Positions 1 to 11,892 of a stretch of 35,275 nt of DNA are shown in pieces. Position numbers and translations under genes: made by a program. Positions within the stretch are counted from its first letter, which is position 1, and the number at the start of each line of letters is the position of its first letter. The notes beneath the pieces were generated by a model. That model was not told the DNA's origin. It searched no databases and saw only the letters and a list, made by a program, of their open reading frames with translations. The DNA is taken from contig JAFEDI010000127.1 in NCBI GenBank assembly GCA_018241725.1, positions 1 to 35,275 of the forward strand. The letters run 5' to 3'. Source of the stretch: Pseudomonadota bacterium (GTDB lineage Bacteria > Pseudomonadota > Gammaproteobacteria > Burkholderiales > Rhodocyclaceae).

Positions 1-73
1 CACTGCGCTGCTCGAACACCATCCGCACTGAACGCTCACGTACTTCCGGGGCGTATTTCGTTGTCTTCTTCAT
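1..73 (-). CDS. IS3-family transposase OrfA, N-terminus only (cut by window edge)
   Basis: The ATG at 73 on the minus strand starts a peptide beginning MKKTTKYAPEVRERSVRMVF. The lysine-rich start and the PEVRERSVRMV run are typical of the helix-turn-helix domain of IS3-family OrfA proteins, which bind the element ends. Only 24 codons are inside the window. The start sits about 50 nt inside the inferred inverted repeat, the usual place for orfA in this family. Confidence 0.7.
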   Translation of the reverse strand, partial: MKKTTKYAPEVRERSVRMVFEQRS

Positions 74-123
74 GGCTCCATCTTCTCAAGAGTGGGAGCC
101 TCCGCAAAACCCGGGGCGATTCA
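1..123 (-). mobile_element. End of an IS3-family insertion sequence (partial)
   Basis: Reading the minus strand from 123, the DNA begins TGAATCGCCCCGGGTTTTGC and continues into a GGAGGCTCC stretch, which looks like an IS3-family terminal inverted repeat. About 50 nt later an orfA-like transposase start follows at 73. The rest of the element lies left of the window, so the other end and any target duplication cannot be checked. The exact outer boundary (about 123) is my estimate. Confidence 0.65.
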
Positions 124-350
124 TCTCACACGCGTGCACGTTGATCGCGCAGTCGTGCACGTTGATCGTGCACGCGCCGTAGCTCTTGTTCACGCCGCCA
201 AACATCAACTTCGCGCCACCGTAGAACATCCCTAGTCCCATCGGACGATGGTTCCACCGCCCATACCTAATGGTCTGCTTCCCGCAGGCTGGGCCGGGGT
301 GGGGTGGGCTTGTGTCGCCCAGGGCGGGTGGGAGGTTCAGGAGACAGACA
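124..350. other. Intergenic remnant with a short direct repeat
   Basis: I see no convincing gene here. The 15-mer CGTGCACGTTGATCG occurs twice in direct orientation (133-147 and 154-168, period 21 bp), and a degenerate third copy starts around 168. G-rich tracts lie at 290-335. The stretch lies between the insertion sequence and the truncated dehydrogenase and may be debris of a rearrangement. Confidence 0.4.
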
Positions 351-608
351 ATGGCTTTTCGCTCGCAGGACAAGGTCGCTCTCGTAACGGGCGGTGGTAC
401 GGGCATTGGTGCGGCGACGGCGGTCCGTTTTGCGCAGGAGGGTGCGACGGTGGTGGTCTTCGGTCGGCGTCGTGATCCGCTGGATGCGGTGGTGGCGTCC
501 ATCGTGGCGGTGGGTGGCAAGGCCGAGGCGGGCTTTACCGGCGCGCTGCCGGATTGCGCGGCACGCCGTGGGCAGCCGGACGAGCTGGTCAGCGCGCCCC
601 TGTTCTGA
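351..608 (+). pseudogene. Truncated short-chain dehydrogenase/reductase (SDR) fragment
   Basis: The 85-codon reading frame starts at an ATG preceded by CAGGAG. It encodes the classical SDR N-terminus: a [17 protein letters not shown] nucleotide-binding motif (TGxxxGIG) at residues 8-24, followed by the second strand and an arginine-rich FGRRRD turn that is usual in NADP enzymes. SDRs are about 250 residues, so the YxxxK catalytic region and everything after the first two Rossmann repeats is missing. The last 25 residues do not look like SDR sequence. The reading frame ends one base before the stop of the convergent kinase gene. It is most likely an internal deletion remnant next to an insertion sequence and not a functional enzyme. 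Confidence 0.7.
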
Positions 609-3212
609 CTAGGGTTTAGGCGCGGATAGCCAGTGGAGCATGGTGGCGAACAGCGCGGCCGGTTCGACCGGTTTGGCCAGGTGGTCGTTCATGCCCGCCG
701 CCAGGCAGCGCTGGCGGTCTTCGTCGAAGGCGTTGGCGGTCATGGCCAGGATGGGCGTCGCCGTGTGGGCGGGCTGGCGACGGATCGCCGTGGTGGCGTC
801 GAGGCCGTTCATGCGCGGCATCTGCATGTCCATCAGGATCAGTGCGTAGGCGTTGGCGCCGGCCATGGCTACGGCCTGTTCTCCGTCGGCCGCCAGGTCG
901 ACGCGCAGGCCGGCGTCCTCCAGCATCTCGCGGGCGACTTCCTGGGTGACCGGTTCGTCCTCCACCAGCAGCACGCGGGTGCCGGCGTAGTTGCTGCGGA
1001 TCAGCGCTTCGGCGTCTTGTTTCTGCACGGGCGCGGCGGTGCTTTCGTCGGCCAGCGTGTCGAGGGGCAGTACCAGCCAGAAGGTGCTGCCGTCGCCCGG
1101 GCGGCTGTCGACGCCGAGCTGCCCGCCCATCAGGTGGGCAAGACGCCGGCTGATGGCCAGGCCGAGCCCGGTGCCGCCGTACTTGCGGGTCATCGAGCCG
1201 TCGGCCTGTTCGAAGGCATTGAAGAGGCGCTCTTGATCCTGTGGGGCGATGCCGATGCCGGTGTCGGTGACCGCGAAGCGCAGGCGGGCGTGGTGAGCTG
1301 CGTGTTCGATGCTGTGCACGCTGATCGTGACGGAGCCTTGCTCGGTGAACTTGATGGCGTTGCCGGTCAGGTTGAGGAGGATCTGGCCGATGCGCAGCGG
1401 GTCGCCTTGGCAGCGTAGCGCGCCGAGCTCCGGCGCCATGTCGATGCGCAGTTGCAGGCCCTTGTCTTCAGCCTGGCGGCCGATCAGTGCGATCAGGCTG
1501 TCCACCACGTCGCGCACGGTGAAGGGCATGTGCTCCAGTACCAGGCGGTCGGCTTCGATCTTCGACAGGTCGAGGATGTCGTTGATGACCTGCAGCAGAT
1601 GCCGCGAGGCCTGGCCGATCTTGTCGAGGCGGTCGCGCAGGCGCGGGGTGGTGGCTTCGCGCAGGGCCAGGCTGGTCATGCCGAGGATGGCGTTCATCGG
1701 GGTGCGCAGCTCGTGGCTCATGTTGGCGAGGAACATGCTCTTGGCACGGCTGGCCGCTTCGGCGGCTTCCCGCTGGTTGCGGGTGCGCAGGGCCTCGATG
1801 CCGAAGCCGAGGTTGCGGGCCAGTTCTTCCAGCAACACCACTTCCTGTGGGTTGAATACGTCCCGGTCGGCGGCGTACAGGGTCAGCGCGCCGATGGTGG
1901 TGCGGGCGACGTTGAGGGGCAGGGCGATGCAGGAGCGAAAGCCAGCCTGGTTGCCGCAGTCGCGCCATGGGGTCATCCGCGGGTTGGTCTGAAAATGCTG
2001 GATGATCTGGGTGAGGCCGGTCCGCACGGCGGTACCGGTGGGCCCGCGCCCGATCGGGAGGGCTTCGTCCCACGACACGCGGATGTCCGCCAGGTATTCG
2101 GTGGCGTGTTCTCCGAACTGGGCCACCGGGCGCACCGAGCGCGCTTCGTCGTGCTCGGGGACGCCGACCCACACCATCTGGTAGCCGCTGGTTTCGACGA
2201 TCAGGCGGCATACGTCGGACAGCAGCTGCGCCTCGCTTTCGGCGGAGAACAGGGCCAGGTTGCAGTCGCTCAGCAGGCGGAGCGCGCGGTTCAGGCGGAG
2301 TTGCTCGCGGATCGAGTCGTCACGTTCCTGGTTGAGCTGGTGCAGGCCGTTCTGGGTATCGGCCAGGCGGCTGAGGACGCTGCCTTGGGCACCCTTCACG
2401 GGGGCGATGAGCTTGGGGGTGTCGCTTTTGCCGAGCTCGGCGATGGCGGCATAGACCTCGAGTACCGAGCCGCCCAGGATCTTCTTCTGGCGGCGATGGA
2501 CGCTGTACGCGAGGGCGACGAGCAGCACCAGCATCAGCCCGAAGGCGGAACGGATCTGGAGGGCCTGGTCCTGTGCGGCCTGCACGTCTTTCAGCGTGCG
2601 TTGGTCGAGCATTTCTTCGAATTCGCCTATCGGCGCCATGATGCCGGCCTTGGCCTGATGGTAGGCGGTGTCGTGGAGCATCAGGATCGCCCGCTCCCGT
2701 CGGGCCGCGAGCTCGGGGCCGTCTGCCTCGATCAGGGCCATCGCTGCGATCTCTGTACGGGTCAGAGCGTCGGAGTTGATCTTGGCTTCCTGCAGCTTGG
2801 CGAATTCCTCGTCGGTGACGCCGGCGCGATGCATCAGGGTGAGCAGCGGCACCGCTTCGCCGCCGGGGCGAGGGCGACGGTCATCGGCCAGGACCAGGTC
2901 CCAGTAGATGTTCTTGTAGTCTATCGGGCGGGCGTGGCGACCGTCGCGGATGTCGAGGATTTCCTGATAGTGGGCCTTGTAGAGCGGGGCGCCGGTGACG
3001 ATGTAGGTGCGTACCATCCGCGTCAGATCGTCGGAGGACTGGCGCAATTCTTCTGCGAGCTGGAAGGAGTGCTGCCGCAGGTCATTGGCGCGGTCGACCT
3101 GCTTCTCGGCCCGCACATAAGCCATGAAGGTCATCACCATTACGACGAACAGGCCGAGGGTCAGCCAGATGTGGCTGGAGAACCGGGGCAGGGTGCCTTG
3201 GACTGGCGGCAT
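609..3212 (-). CDS. Membrane hybrid histidine kinase with GAF and receiver domains
   Basis: This 867-residue sensor has a transmembrane segment at about 14-33, a periplasmic domain of about 180 residues, and a second membrane segment at about 222-237. A GAF domain follows (about 310-475). The HisKA domain carries the phosphorylated His500 in [12 protein letters not shown], and the ATPase domain has the GTGLGLAI G-box. The C-terminal receiver domain has the phospho-acceptor Asp795 in [11 protein letters not shown] and the conserved lysine in AKP. There is no output domain, so the phosphate must go to a partner response regulator or Hpt protein not found in this window. Its GAF, kinase and receiver parts closely resemble those of the kinase at 7268-10315, suggesting duplication with swapping of the sensory part. 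The ligand is unknown. Confidence 0.93.
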   Translation of the reverse strand: MPPVQGTLPRFSSHIWLTLGLFVVMVMTFMAYVRAEKQVDRANDLRQHSFQLAEELRQSSDDLTRMVRTYIVTGAPLYKAHYQEILDIRDGRHARPIDYKNIYWDLVLADDRRPRPGGEAVPLLTLMHRAGVTDEEFAKLQEAKINSDALTRTEIAAMALIEADGPELAARRERAILMLHDTAYHQAKAGIMAPIGEFEEMLDQRTLKDVQAAQDQALQIRSAFGLMLVLLVALAYSVHRRQKKILGGSVLEVYAAIAELGKSDTPKLIAPVKGAQGSVLSRLADTQNGLHQLNQERDDSIREQLRLNRALRLLSDCNLALFSAESEAQLLSDVCRLIVETSGYQMVWVGVPEHDEARSVRPVAQFGEHATEYLADIRVSWDEALPIGRGPTGTAVRTGLTQIIQHFQTNPRMTPWRDCGNQAGFRSCIALPLNVARTTIGALTLYAADRDVFNPQEVVLLEELARNLGFGIEALRTRNQREAAEAASRAKSMFLANMSHELRTPMNAILGMTSLALREATTPRLRDRLDKIGQASRHLLQVINDILDLSKIEADRLVLEHMPFTVRDVVDSLIALIGRQAEDKGLQLRIDMAPELGALRCQGDPLRIGQILLNLTGNAIKFTEQGSVTISVHSIEHAAHHARLRFAVTDTGIGIAPQDQERLFNAFEQADGSMTRKYGGTGLGLAISRRLAHLMGGQLGVDSRPGDGSTFWLVLPLDTLADESTAAPVQKQDAEALIRSNYAGTRVLLVEDEPVTQEVAREMLEDAGLRVDLAADGEQAVAMAGANAYALILMDMQMPRMNGLDATTAIRRQPAHTATPILAMTANAFDEDRQRCLAAGMNDHLAKPVEPAALFATMLHWLSAPKP

Positions 3213-3366
3213 ACGGGCAAGAGCGTGCGCGATGAAACGGACTGGGCAGGAGACAGAGCCATTATCGCCGATATGGGTATGCGCTCACCCTCGGGAAGTG
3301 TGTCCTGCGACACGCCGGGCAGCAGGAACAACGCTTCTTGTATGTCCGTCAGCACCGGGGCGCGGC

Positions 3367-4323
3367 TTACCGACGCGGCTCCAGCCTGATCTGCCGGTAG
3401 GGCAGGTCGTCCGTCAGGGCGCCGTCGCGCAGCCAGTCCAGCGGGATGCGCCACAGGGAGTCGGCGAAACGGGCGTTGAAGAAGGCGAAGTGGCCGATAG
3501 ACTCGAGCCCGAGGGCTTCCGGCTCGATGCGCAGGTGGGTGGACGGGCTGCGCTCGTAGTAGCGGAGCAGCCGGTGAATGGCCGGCACGGTGCCGAACTC
3601 GTCGTCGCTGGTCGACAGGGCCAGCGTGGGTGCGGTGACGCGGGAAAAGGATTCGACCAGCTGCGTGCGCGCTTCGGCCGACAGGGCCTGCGGACCGGAG
3701 CGGTAGATGTCCTCGAAGCGCGGATGGGGCGCGACCCAGTCGCGCACGACGCCCCGCGGCGTGTCCTCCAGCCAGCCGAGCCGCTTGCCCGGGAAGTAGC
3801 CGAACAGGGCGGTCAGGGTCGGCATCACCACGTGCCAGCGCAGGTACATCGCCAGCCGTTTGTGCTCGGCGTAGTCCCGCCAGTAGGCAAATTGCGAGCC
3901 CATCGTGAAAACGCGCTCGATCAGGTGGTTGGACGGTGCCATGCCGACCAGGAAGCCGCCGACGCTGTGGGCCACGACGTGGATGGGATGTCCCGCGAAG
4001 CGCTGGCTTGCGAAGCGGAGTACGCCTTCGAAGTCCTTGCTGCCCCAGTCCAGCCAGCTGGCCTCGAAGCCGCGCATCCGATGCGGCCGCGAGCCGCCGA
4101 TGCCGCGGTAGTCGTAGGTGATGACGTTGAATCCCCAGCCATGCAGAAAATCTGCAAAGCGGCTGTAGTAACGGCTATGGACGGAGGTGGCCGGGTTGAT
4201 GACGACGACCGGCGCGGGGCCGTGGCCTTCGCTGGGGCTGCGCGCCCAGACGTGGGCCTGGAGACGGAAGCCATCTACCGCGGGGATGGCCACCTTTTCG
4301 GGGGTGATGGGTGTTGCTTGCAT
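3367..4323 (-). CDS. Alpha/beta hydrolase (serine hydrolase fold)
   Basis: The 318-residue product has the alpha/beta hydrolase pattern. An early strand-oxyanion region (PVVVINPATSVHSRYYSRFA) is followed by the nucleophile elbow AHSVGG (GxSxG-type) near residue 130, then a late acidic stretch STSDDEF and a histidine in SIGHFAFF that can complete the triad. The run VITYDYRGIGGSRP is characteristic of the family. The substrate cannot be told from sequence. I chose the ATG at 4323; a TTG start 20 codons upstream is open, and neither has a clear ribosome binding site. It sits between the kinase (gap 154 nt) and the magnesium ATPase (gap 132 nt), all on the minus strand, so co-transcription is possible but unproven. 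Confidence 0.85.
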   Translation of the reverse strand: MQATPITPEKVAIPAVDGFRLQAHVWARSPSEGHGPAPVVVINPATSVHSRYYSRFADFLHGWGFNVITYDYRGIGGSRPHRMRGFEASWLDWGSKDFEGVLRFASQRFAGHPIHVVAHSVGGFLVGMAPSNHLIERVFTMGSQFAYWRDYAEHKRLAMYLRWHVVMPTLTALFGYFPGKRLGWLEDTPRGVVRDWVAPHPRFEDIYRSGPQALSAEARTQLVESFSRVTAPTLALSTSDDEFGTVPAIHRLLRYYERSPSTHLRIEPEALGLESIGHFAFFNARFADSLWRIPLDWLRDGALTDDLPYRQIRLEPRR

Positions 4324-4455
4324 GATTGGGGCAGGGGGTATCGGGATGGCCTTGAGCCTACGGCCGCCGATGCGTGGGTTCAACCGAGTTTTTTGTCAGC
4401 ATGCATTCCTCTCCAGAATGCAGGACCGTCGCCCGCCGCGCCGGTCCTGCATCCG

Positions 4456-7221
4456 TCATTGCCAGCCGAAGCGCCGACTGTAGAAGCTCTTCATGGCCTG
4501 GGTCAGCACCATGTAGCCGGCCAGGATCGCCGCCAGGATCGGGAAGTAGGACCACGGCAGGGCCTGCAGCTTGAAGTAGTGGGCGACCGGCCCCATCGGG
4601 ATGAAGATGCCGATGGCCATGATAAGGCCGGTGGCGATCATCAGCAGGCCGCCGGGACGGCTCTGCACGAAGGGGATCTTGCGGGTGCGGATCATGTGCA
4701 CCACGAGGGTCTGGGTCATCAGCCCTTCGACGAACCAGCCGGACTGGAACAGGGTCTGGTGTTCCGGTGTGTTGGCGCCGAAGACGAACCACATGACCAG
4801 GTAGGTGGTGATGTCGAACACCGAGCTGACCGGTCCGAAGAACAGCATGAAGCGGCCGATGTCGGCCGGGTTCCAGCGCTGGGGGTCGCGGACCAGCTCC
4901 TCGTCCACGTTGTCGAAGGGAATTGCCACCTGCGAGAAGTCGTAGAGCAGGTTCTGCACCAGCAGGTGCATCGGCAGCATCGGCAGGAAGGGGATGAAGG
5001 CGCTGGCCACGAGCACCGAGAAGACGTTGCCGAAGTTGGAGCTGGCCGTCATCTTGATGTACTTGAGCATGTTGGCGAAGGTCTTGCGGCCCTCGATGAC
5101 ACCTTTCTCCAGCACCATCAGGCTCTTTTCCAGCAGGATGATGTCGGCGGCCTCTTTGGCGATGTCCACCGCGGTGTCCACCGAGATGCCGATGTCGGCG
5201 GTGCGCAGGGCCGGCGCGTCGTTGATGCCGTCGCCCATGAAGCCGACCACGTGGCCGTTGCCCTTGAGCACGCGGACGACCCGTTCCTTGTGGGCCGGTG
5301 TGAGCTTGGCGAAGATGTCGTGGGTTTCCACGGCCTCGGCGAGCTGGGCGTCATTCATACGCTCCAGGTCGGAGCCGCGCAGCACCTGCTGGGTCGGCAG
5401 GCCGACTTCGCGGCAGATCTTGGCGGTGACCAGCTCGTTGTCGCCGGTCAGCACCTTGACCTTCACGCCGTGGGCGAACAGGGCGTTGAGGGCCGGTTCG
5501 GTGGACTCCTTGGGTGGATCGAGGAAGGCCACGTAGCCGATCAGGGTCAGGCCGGCCTCGTCGGCGACGCCGTAGGATTCCTTGTGCGGGGGCAGCTCCC
5601 GCGCAGCGACGGCCACCACGCGCAGACCGTCCTCGTTGAGGTCGGCGGTCACCTCGCGTACGCGGGTCAGCAACTCGGGCGTCAGCGCCTCGTCGACCTC
5701 GCCGTGGCGGACCCGCTCGCATACCGCCAGGATCTCCTCGACGGCGCCCTTGCAGATCAGCAGGTGATGATCTTCGTGCTCGGCAACGACCACCGACATG
5801 CGGCGGCGCTGGAAGTCGAAGGGAATCTCGTCCACCTTCCGAAAGTTGCTGGCCGGGTTGAGCTCCCGGTGCACCTCGGTGTGCTCCAGCACCGCCACGT
5901 CGAGGAGGTTCTTGAGGCCGGTCTGGTAGTAGCTGTTGAGATAGGCCGCTTCGAGCACGTCGTCCGACTCCTCGCCCCACACGTCAGTGTGGCGGGCCAG
6001 GAAGATCTTGTCCTGGGTCAGGGTGCCGGTCTTGTCGGTGCACAGCACGTCCATCGCGCCGAAGTTCTGGATCGCGTCCAGGCGTTTGACGATGACCTTC
6101 TGGCGGGACAGGATCACCGCGCCCTTGGCGAGGGTCGAGGTGACGATCATCGGCAGCATTTCCGGGGTCAGGCCGACGGCGATGGACATGGCGAACAGGA
6201 AGGCCTCAGTCCAGTCGCCCTTGGTGAAACCATTGATGAACAGTACCAGCGGCGACATCACGAACATGAAGCGGATCAGCAGCCAGGCGACCTTGTTGAC
6301 GCCGGCCTGGAACTGCGTCGGGGCCCGGTCGGTGGCGGTCACGCGCTGGGCGAGGGCGCCGAAATAGGTGCGTGCGCCGGTGCCGACGACGACGGCAGTC
6401 GCCGAGCCGGACACCACGTTGGTGCCCATGAAGACGATGTTGTCCAGCTCAAGCGGATTGGTCGCCGACAGGTCGCGCAGGCGTGGGAACTTCTCCACCG
6501 GCAGGGATTCGCCGGTCATCGCGGCCTGACTGACGAACAGATCCTTGGCTGACAGCACGCGGCAGTCGCCGGGGATCATGTCGCCGGCCGACAGGGCCAC
6601 CAGGTCGCCGGGCACCAGCTGGGCGATCGGCACTTCCTCCCGGTGGGCCGGATGGACGTGCAGCTGGATGTCGAAGTAGCGGCGGGCGTCCTCGGCGGCG
6701 TCCTCGCTGAGATCGCGGCGGATCACCGTGGCGGTGTTGCTGACCATCGCCTTCAGCTTGTCGGCGGCGATGTTCGACTTGCGCTCCTGCCAGAAGCGGA
6801 TCGCCACCGACAGCACGACCATGGTGCCGATCACCAGGGTGGCCTTCATGTCCTCGGTGACGTAGGAGATGACTGCCAGCAGGGTCAGGAGCAGGTCGAA
6901 GGGCGTCCTGTAGCAGTGCCACAGGTGCAGCCACCAGGGCAGCGGTTTTTCCTGTTCGACCTGGTTGAGGCCGAGCTGAGCACGGATCAGCTCTGCCTGG
7001 GCGGCGCTGAGGCCGTCCGGATGGCTGTCGAGCTGCTTGAGCAGCACATCGGGCTTGCTGCGGGCAGCCGCCGCCAGGGTCTGGGCCAGGGACGGCGGGA
7101 CCTCGCGGCTGACCGTGGTGCGCGACAGGCTGTCGAGCAGCGCGAGTCGACGGAAATGACGGCCGAAGCCGCGGCTGCGGACGAAGGCCGCAAAGAGTTC
7201 CTTGAGAAACGTGAGACGCAT
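4456..7221 (-). CDS. mgtA: Magnesium-importing P-type ATPase (MgtA/MgtB type)
   Basis: The 921-residue inner-membrane pump has an N-terminal cation-ATPase domain and the actuator TGES motif at 236-239. The segment GLTPEMLPMIV at 350-360 is typical of the MgtA/MgtB group, and the phosphorylated Asp396 lies in CTDKTGTLT. A TGDN motif, a GDGINDAPAL hinge and several C-terminal membrane helices follow. Known family members import Mg2+ down its gradient using ATP. The start at 7221 is chosen because GGGAGG lies 5 nt upstream; the reading frame is open 20 codons further. It lies 46 nt after the upstream hybrid kinase on the same strand, so the kinase may belong to the same transcript. No magnesium-sensing leader is visible in the short gap. 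Confidence 0.93.
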   Translation of the reverse strand: MRLTFLKELFAAFVRSRGFGRHFRRLALLDSLSRTTVSREVPPSLAQTLAAAARSKPDVLLKQLDSHPDGLSAAQAELIRAQLGLNQVEQEKPLPWWLHLWHCYRTPFDLLLTLLAVISYVTEDMKATLVIGTMVVLSVAIRFWQERKSNIAADKLKAMVSNTATVIRRDLSEDAAEDARRYFDIQLHVHPAHREEVPIAQLVPGDLVALSAGDMIPGDCRVLSAKDLFVSQAAMTGESLPVEKFPRLRDLSATNPLELDNIVFMGTNVVSGSATAVVVGTGARTYFGALAQRVTATDRAPTQFQAGVNKVAWLLIRFMFVMSPLVLFINGFTKGDWTEAFLFAMSIAVGLTPEMLPMIVTSTLAKGAVILSRQKVIVKRLDAIQNFGAMDVLCTDKTGTLTQDKIFLARHTDVWGEESDDVLEAAYLNSYYQTGLKNLLDVAVLEHTEVHRELNPASNFRKVDEIPFDFQRRRMSVVVAEHEDHHLLICKGAVEEILAVCERVRHGEVDEALTPELLTRVREVTADLNEDGLRVVAVAARELPPHKESYGVADEAGLTLIGYVAFLDPPKESTEPALNALFAHGVKVKVLTGDNELVTAKICREVGLPTQQVLRGSDLERMNDAQLAEAVETHDIFAKLTPAHKERVVRVLKGNGHVVGFMGDGINDAPALRTADIGISVDTAVDIAKEAADIILLEKSLMVLEKGVIEGRKTFANMLKYIKMTASSNFGNVFSVLVASAFIPFLPMLPMHLLVQNLLYDFSQVAIPFDNVDEELVRDPQRWNPADIGRFMLFFGPVSSVFDITTYLVMWFVFGANTPEHQTLFQSGWFVEGLMTQTLVVHMIRTRKIPFVQSRPGGLLMIATGLIMAIGIFIPMGPVAHYFKLQALPWSYFPILAAILAGYMVLTQAMKSFYSRRFGWQ

Positions 7222-7267
7222 GGGAACCTCCCGCTCCGCGTTCCTTCCTTCCGGGAACGTGGAATGG

Positions 7268-10315
<3,048 letters not shown>

Positions 10316-10425
10316 GATTGTGTGCAGGCTCTCCAGCGCGTATGCGGCGAACTATACGCCAAAAAAAATCCGGCCGATCAATCGCTGCCGGCAGCCGGAA
10401 GTAGAGGTTTCTGAGCTTCTTGATC

Positions 10426-10465
10426 GGGGCACCATAACTTCTGAAAATTACTGTTTTCAGAAGTT
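10426..10465 (+). repeat. attL: left prophage junction
   Basis: This junction contains the host-side arm (GGGGCACCATAACTTCTG and four A, 10426-10447) followed by the 18-bp core TTACTGTTTTCAGAAGTT shared with the right junction. The arm and the core together keep an inverted repeat around the hexamer TTACTG. The stop codon of the leftmost phage gene (10465-10467) falls at the edge of the core. Confidence 0.75.
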
Positions 10466-10746
10466 CAGTCTTCAGGAAACTCAAGGCCCTGCTGTCGCGG
10501 CTGCTCTCGATCCCCTACCAGATCCGACACGGTTACGCCTAACACCTGAGCGTATCGAAACAGTGCAAAGGCCGGCATTCGCCGGCCTTCTCGTATGTAC
10601 CGGGCCGTCAGCGTGAACTGAACGCCAGACAGATGGGAAAGCCGGTACAGCGTGACGCCCCTGGCCGACATTTCGGCCATCACGCGCCGGGCGAGCCCGG
10701 CGTACCAGTCCTCTTGAAGTTCCCAGGGTTTCGGTTTGGCAGCCAT
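10465..10746 (-). CDS. Small helix-turn-helix (XRE-like) protein of the prophage
   Basis: The 93-residue product contains a Cro/CI-type helix-turn-helix at about 30-75. Visible landmarks are VTLYRLSHLSGVQFTLTARYIREGRRMPAFALFRYAQVLGVTVSDLVG, written here as the helices YRLSHLSGV, YIREGRRMPAF and YAQVLGVTVSDL. The N-terminus is basic and the C-terminal tail is charged. I start it at the ATG at 10746. It is the last minus-strand phage gene before attL and lies beyond the terminator at 10888-10909, so it is probably transcribed from its own promoter. It may be a second regulator acting with the repressor at the other end. In the circular phage genome it would converge on that repressor. Confidence 0.72.
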   Translation of the reverse strand: MAAKPKPWELQEDWYAGLARRVMAEMSARGVTLYRLSHLSGVQFTLTARYIREGRRMPAFALFRYAQVLGVTVSDLVGDREQPRQQGLEFPED

Positions 10747-10887
10747 AGCGGCAAACCCTATCAAGCCCAAGTGCCGCGCTGCTGCGACACAGTTCATTGC
10801 AAGCCGAACCGGTTATCTGTTCGGCAGCGCGCGGGCCGCTGGACGGCCCGGCGGCTGGCCGATCCCCTCGCAAGATCGACTCATAAA

Positions 10888-10909
10888 AAACCCGGCGCGG
10901 GCCGGGTTT
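10888..10909 (-). terminator. Rho-independent terminator of the phage late genes
   Basis: A perfect 9-bp stem AAACCCGGC/GCCGGGTTT with a 4-nt loop is followed on the minus strand by six T. It lies about 25 nt after the stop of the DUF1640-like gene and separates the phage operon from the leftmost regulator gene. Confidence 0.8.
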
Positions 10910-10913
10910 GATT

Positions 10914-10930
10914 TTCGTCACAGTTACGAA
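10914..10930 (-). repeat. Phage palindromic box, copy A
   Basis: TTCGTCACAGTTACGAA lies between the stop of the DUF1640-like gene (10934) and the terminator. It is one of seven copies; this one does not precede a start codon. Confidence 0.7.
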
Positions 10931-10933
10931 AAT

Positions 10934-11209
10934 TTAGAGCAGCTTGACCAGGGCGGCGATCAGGGCTGCCTGGCCGAGCAGCAGGCCGGCAACCCACTTG
11001 ATGATGTCCGCCTTCGCTTCCGCAATCGACGTCTGAACGTCGGCACGTAGAGCCGTGACATCTTCCTTGGTTGCCAGGCTGCGCAGCTCGACCAGTTCGC
11101 CCAGGGCGTCGCGCAGGGCTTCGGCCTCGGCTTTGGCGTGAGCCTCGGGCATGCCGGCATCCTTCAGGCGCTCGACGTATTTCAGGGTGTCAAAGGTGAT
11201 CGTGCTCAT
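10934..11209 (-). CDS. DUF1640-like small coiled-coil membrane protein
   Basis: The 91-residue product begins MSTITFDTLKYVERLKDAG, followed by a charged helical region with heptad character (about 22-68) and a C-terminal membrane segment, WVAGLLLGQAALIAALVKLL, at about 72-91. This layout fits the DUF1640 family of small bacterial proteins whose role is unknown. It is the last gene of the phage late operon, just before a strong terminator, so it is probably an accessory (moron-type) gene and not a virion protein. A copy of the phage palindromic box ends 11 nt before its ATG, and no Shine-Dalgarno is obvious. Confidence 0.75.
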   Translation of the reverse strand: MSTITFDTLKYVERLKDAGMPEAHAKAEAEALRDALGELVELRSLATKEDVTALRADVQTSIAEAKADIIKWVAGLLLGQAALIAALVKLL

Positions 11210-11220
11210 GATGGCTAATT

Positions 11221-11237
11221 TTCGTCACTGTTACGGA
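11221..11237 (-). repeat. Phage palindromic box, copy B
   Basis: TTCGTCACTGTTACGGA lies 11 nt upstream of the start codon of the DUF1640-like gene (ATG at 11209, minus strand). One base differs from the consensus in the outer arm. Confidence 0.7.
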
Positions 11238-11239
11238 TT

Positions 11240-11460
11240 ATGGACTATGTGAGAGGACAAGGTAAGGCAGGAAAGACAAGGCGAGGGGTTGAAGCAGAGG
11301 GAACAGGAAAGGCAAGGAAGAAAAGAGAGGGAGAAACAGCAAGGTCAAAAGCAGGAAAGGCAAAAACAACGGCGAGGGCAAAGAGCGAGGCGGCAGAACT
11401 GAAGCGGAAAGGCGGCAGCTGGACGAAGCGCGGGCGCCCTGCTCTGCGTTACGACTGAGC
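11240..11460. other. 220-bp purine/pyrimidine strand-asymmetric tract
   Basis: The plus strand is almost purely A and G from about 11248 to 11420 (GGAAAGGCAAGGAAGAAAAG and similar). Both strands are open. Plus 11240-11458 would give a 72-residue Lys/Arg-rich peptide; minus 11238-11495 would give an 85-residue Leu/Phe/Pro-rich hydrophobic peptide starting at a GTG that overlaps the previous stop as GTGA. Neither resembles a known phage protein, and low complexity makes open frames expected. A structural or packaging role of this DNA, or a short hydrophobic peptide, are both possible. Confidence 0.45.
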
Positions 11461-11487
11461 GGGTCAAGCACCGAGCCGATTTTGTTT

Positions 11488-11504
11488 TTCGTCACTGTGA
11501 CGAA
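11488..11504 (-). repeat. Phage palindromic box, copy C
   Basis: TTCGTCACTGTGACGAA is a perfect 17-bp palindrome around a central T. The stop codon of the gene at 11492-11767 lies inside it, together with an overlapping GTG that could start a further short reading frame. Confidence 0.75.
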
Positions 11505-11767
11505 TTATGAACCATCCGCTTGCGGAGTTCAGCCACACACCGCTCAAAGAGGTTTTCCTGGCCTTTGGCGTGGACGCTGGCCAGGAGTTCGTACAGGCCA
11601 GTATTGGTCAGGCCGTCGAAATCGTCACCGATGGCCCAACCATTGCGGCGGCGCAGCTCCCGCATCCGTTCGGCAGAGGACTTGGCCTTACCCGTCGACG
11701 GACGGCCGCGACGCTTCGGAGCATCACCGATCAGATCCGCCGTTGCCTTGTCGTTCGCATCAATCAT
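11492..11767 (-). CDS. Small basic phage protein, possible DNA-binding
   Basis: The 91-residue product has an AT-hook-like stretch RRGRPSTGKAKSSAERMREL (about 19-38), then a basic region LRRRNG and a helical C-terminus. RGRP-type motifs followed by SAERMRELRRR occur in small phage regulators that bind DNA, but I do not recognise a named family. The ATG at 11767 is preceded by a palindromic box ending 1 nt away; no Shine-Dalgarno is seen. An upstream in-frame GTG lies inside the box. It follows zot by 125 nt, an interval holding two boxes. Confidence 0.65.
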   Translation of the reverse strand: MIDANDKATADLIGDAPKRRGRPSTGKAKSSAERMRELRRRNGWAIGDDFDGLTNTGLYELLASVHAKGQENLFERCVAELRKRMVHNSSQ

Positions 11768-11768
11768 T

Positions 11769-11785
11769 TTCGTCACTGTTACGTT
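11769..11785 (-). repeat. Phage palindromic box, copy D
   Basis: TTCGTCACTGTTACGTT lies 1 nt in front of the ATG at 11767 on the minus strand. It occupies the position where a ribosome binding site is expected. Confidence 0.75.
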
Positions 11786-11803
11786 AATTCGATGAGGTTA
11801 TTT

Positions 11804-11820
11804 TACGTCACAGTGACGAT
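11804..11820 (-). repeat. Phage palindromic box, copy E
   Basis: TACGTCACAGTGACGAT lies 35 bp upstream of copy D in the zot to 11767 interval. It forms a tandem pair with copy D, spaced at about three helical turns. Confidence 0.7.
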
Positions 11821-11892
11821 AAATCAAACTATGCATTTTGGGATACCGATAGGGAAGGGGCGCCCTACTCCACTCGACGCCAGCGCCCTGCC

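Noticed and set aside
133-168. The 21-bp-spaced repeat near the left end as a regulatory operator
   Set aside because: There are only two clear copies, not palindromic, next to an insertion sequence and a broken gene; debris is more likely.
3124-6552. A 1142-codon open frame on the plus strand across the hydrolase and the magnesium ATPase
   Set aside because: It is antisense to two well-supported genes, its product is low-complexity and rich in Gly, Gln, His and Asp, and it has no family signature. Such frames are normal in GC-rich DNA. Similar long antisense frames over the kinases (1452-3389, 7817-9985) and vnfDK (30671-31738, 32126-33505) were rejected for the same reason.
10426-10465. 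Canonical chromosomal dif site or tRNA gene as phage target
   Set aside because: The conserved XerD arm of dif (TTATGTTAAAT-like) is absent, and no tRNA gene is visible at either junction. Only the 11-6-11 geometry is dif-like.
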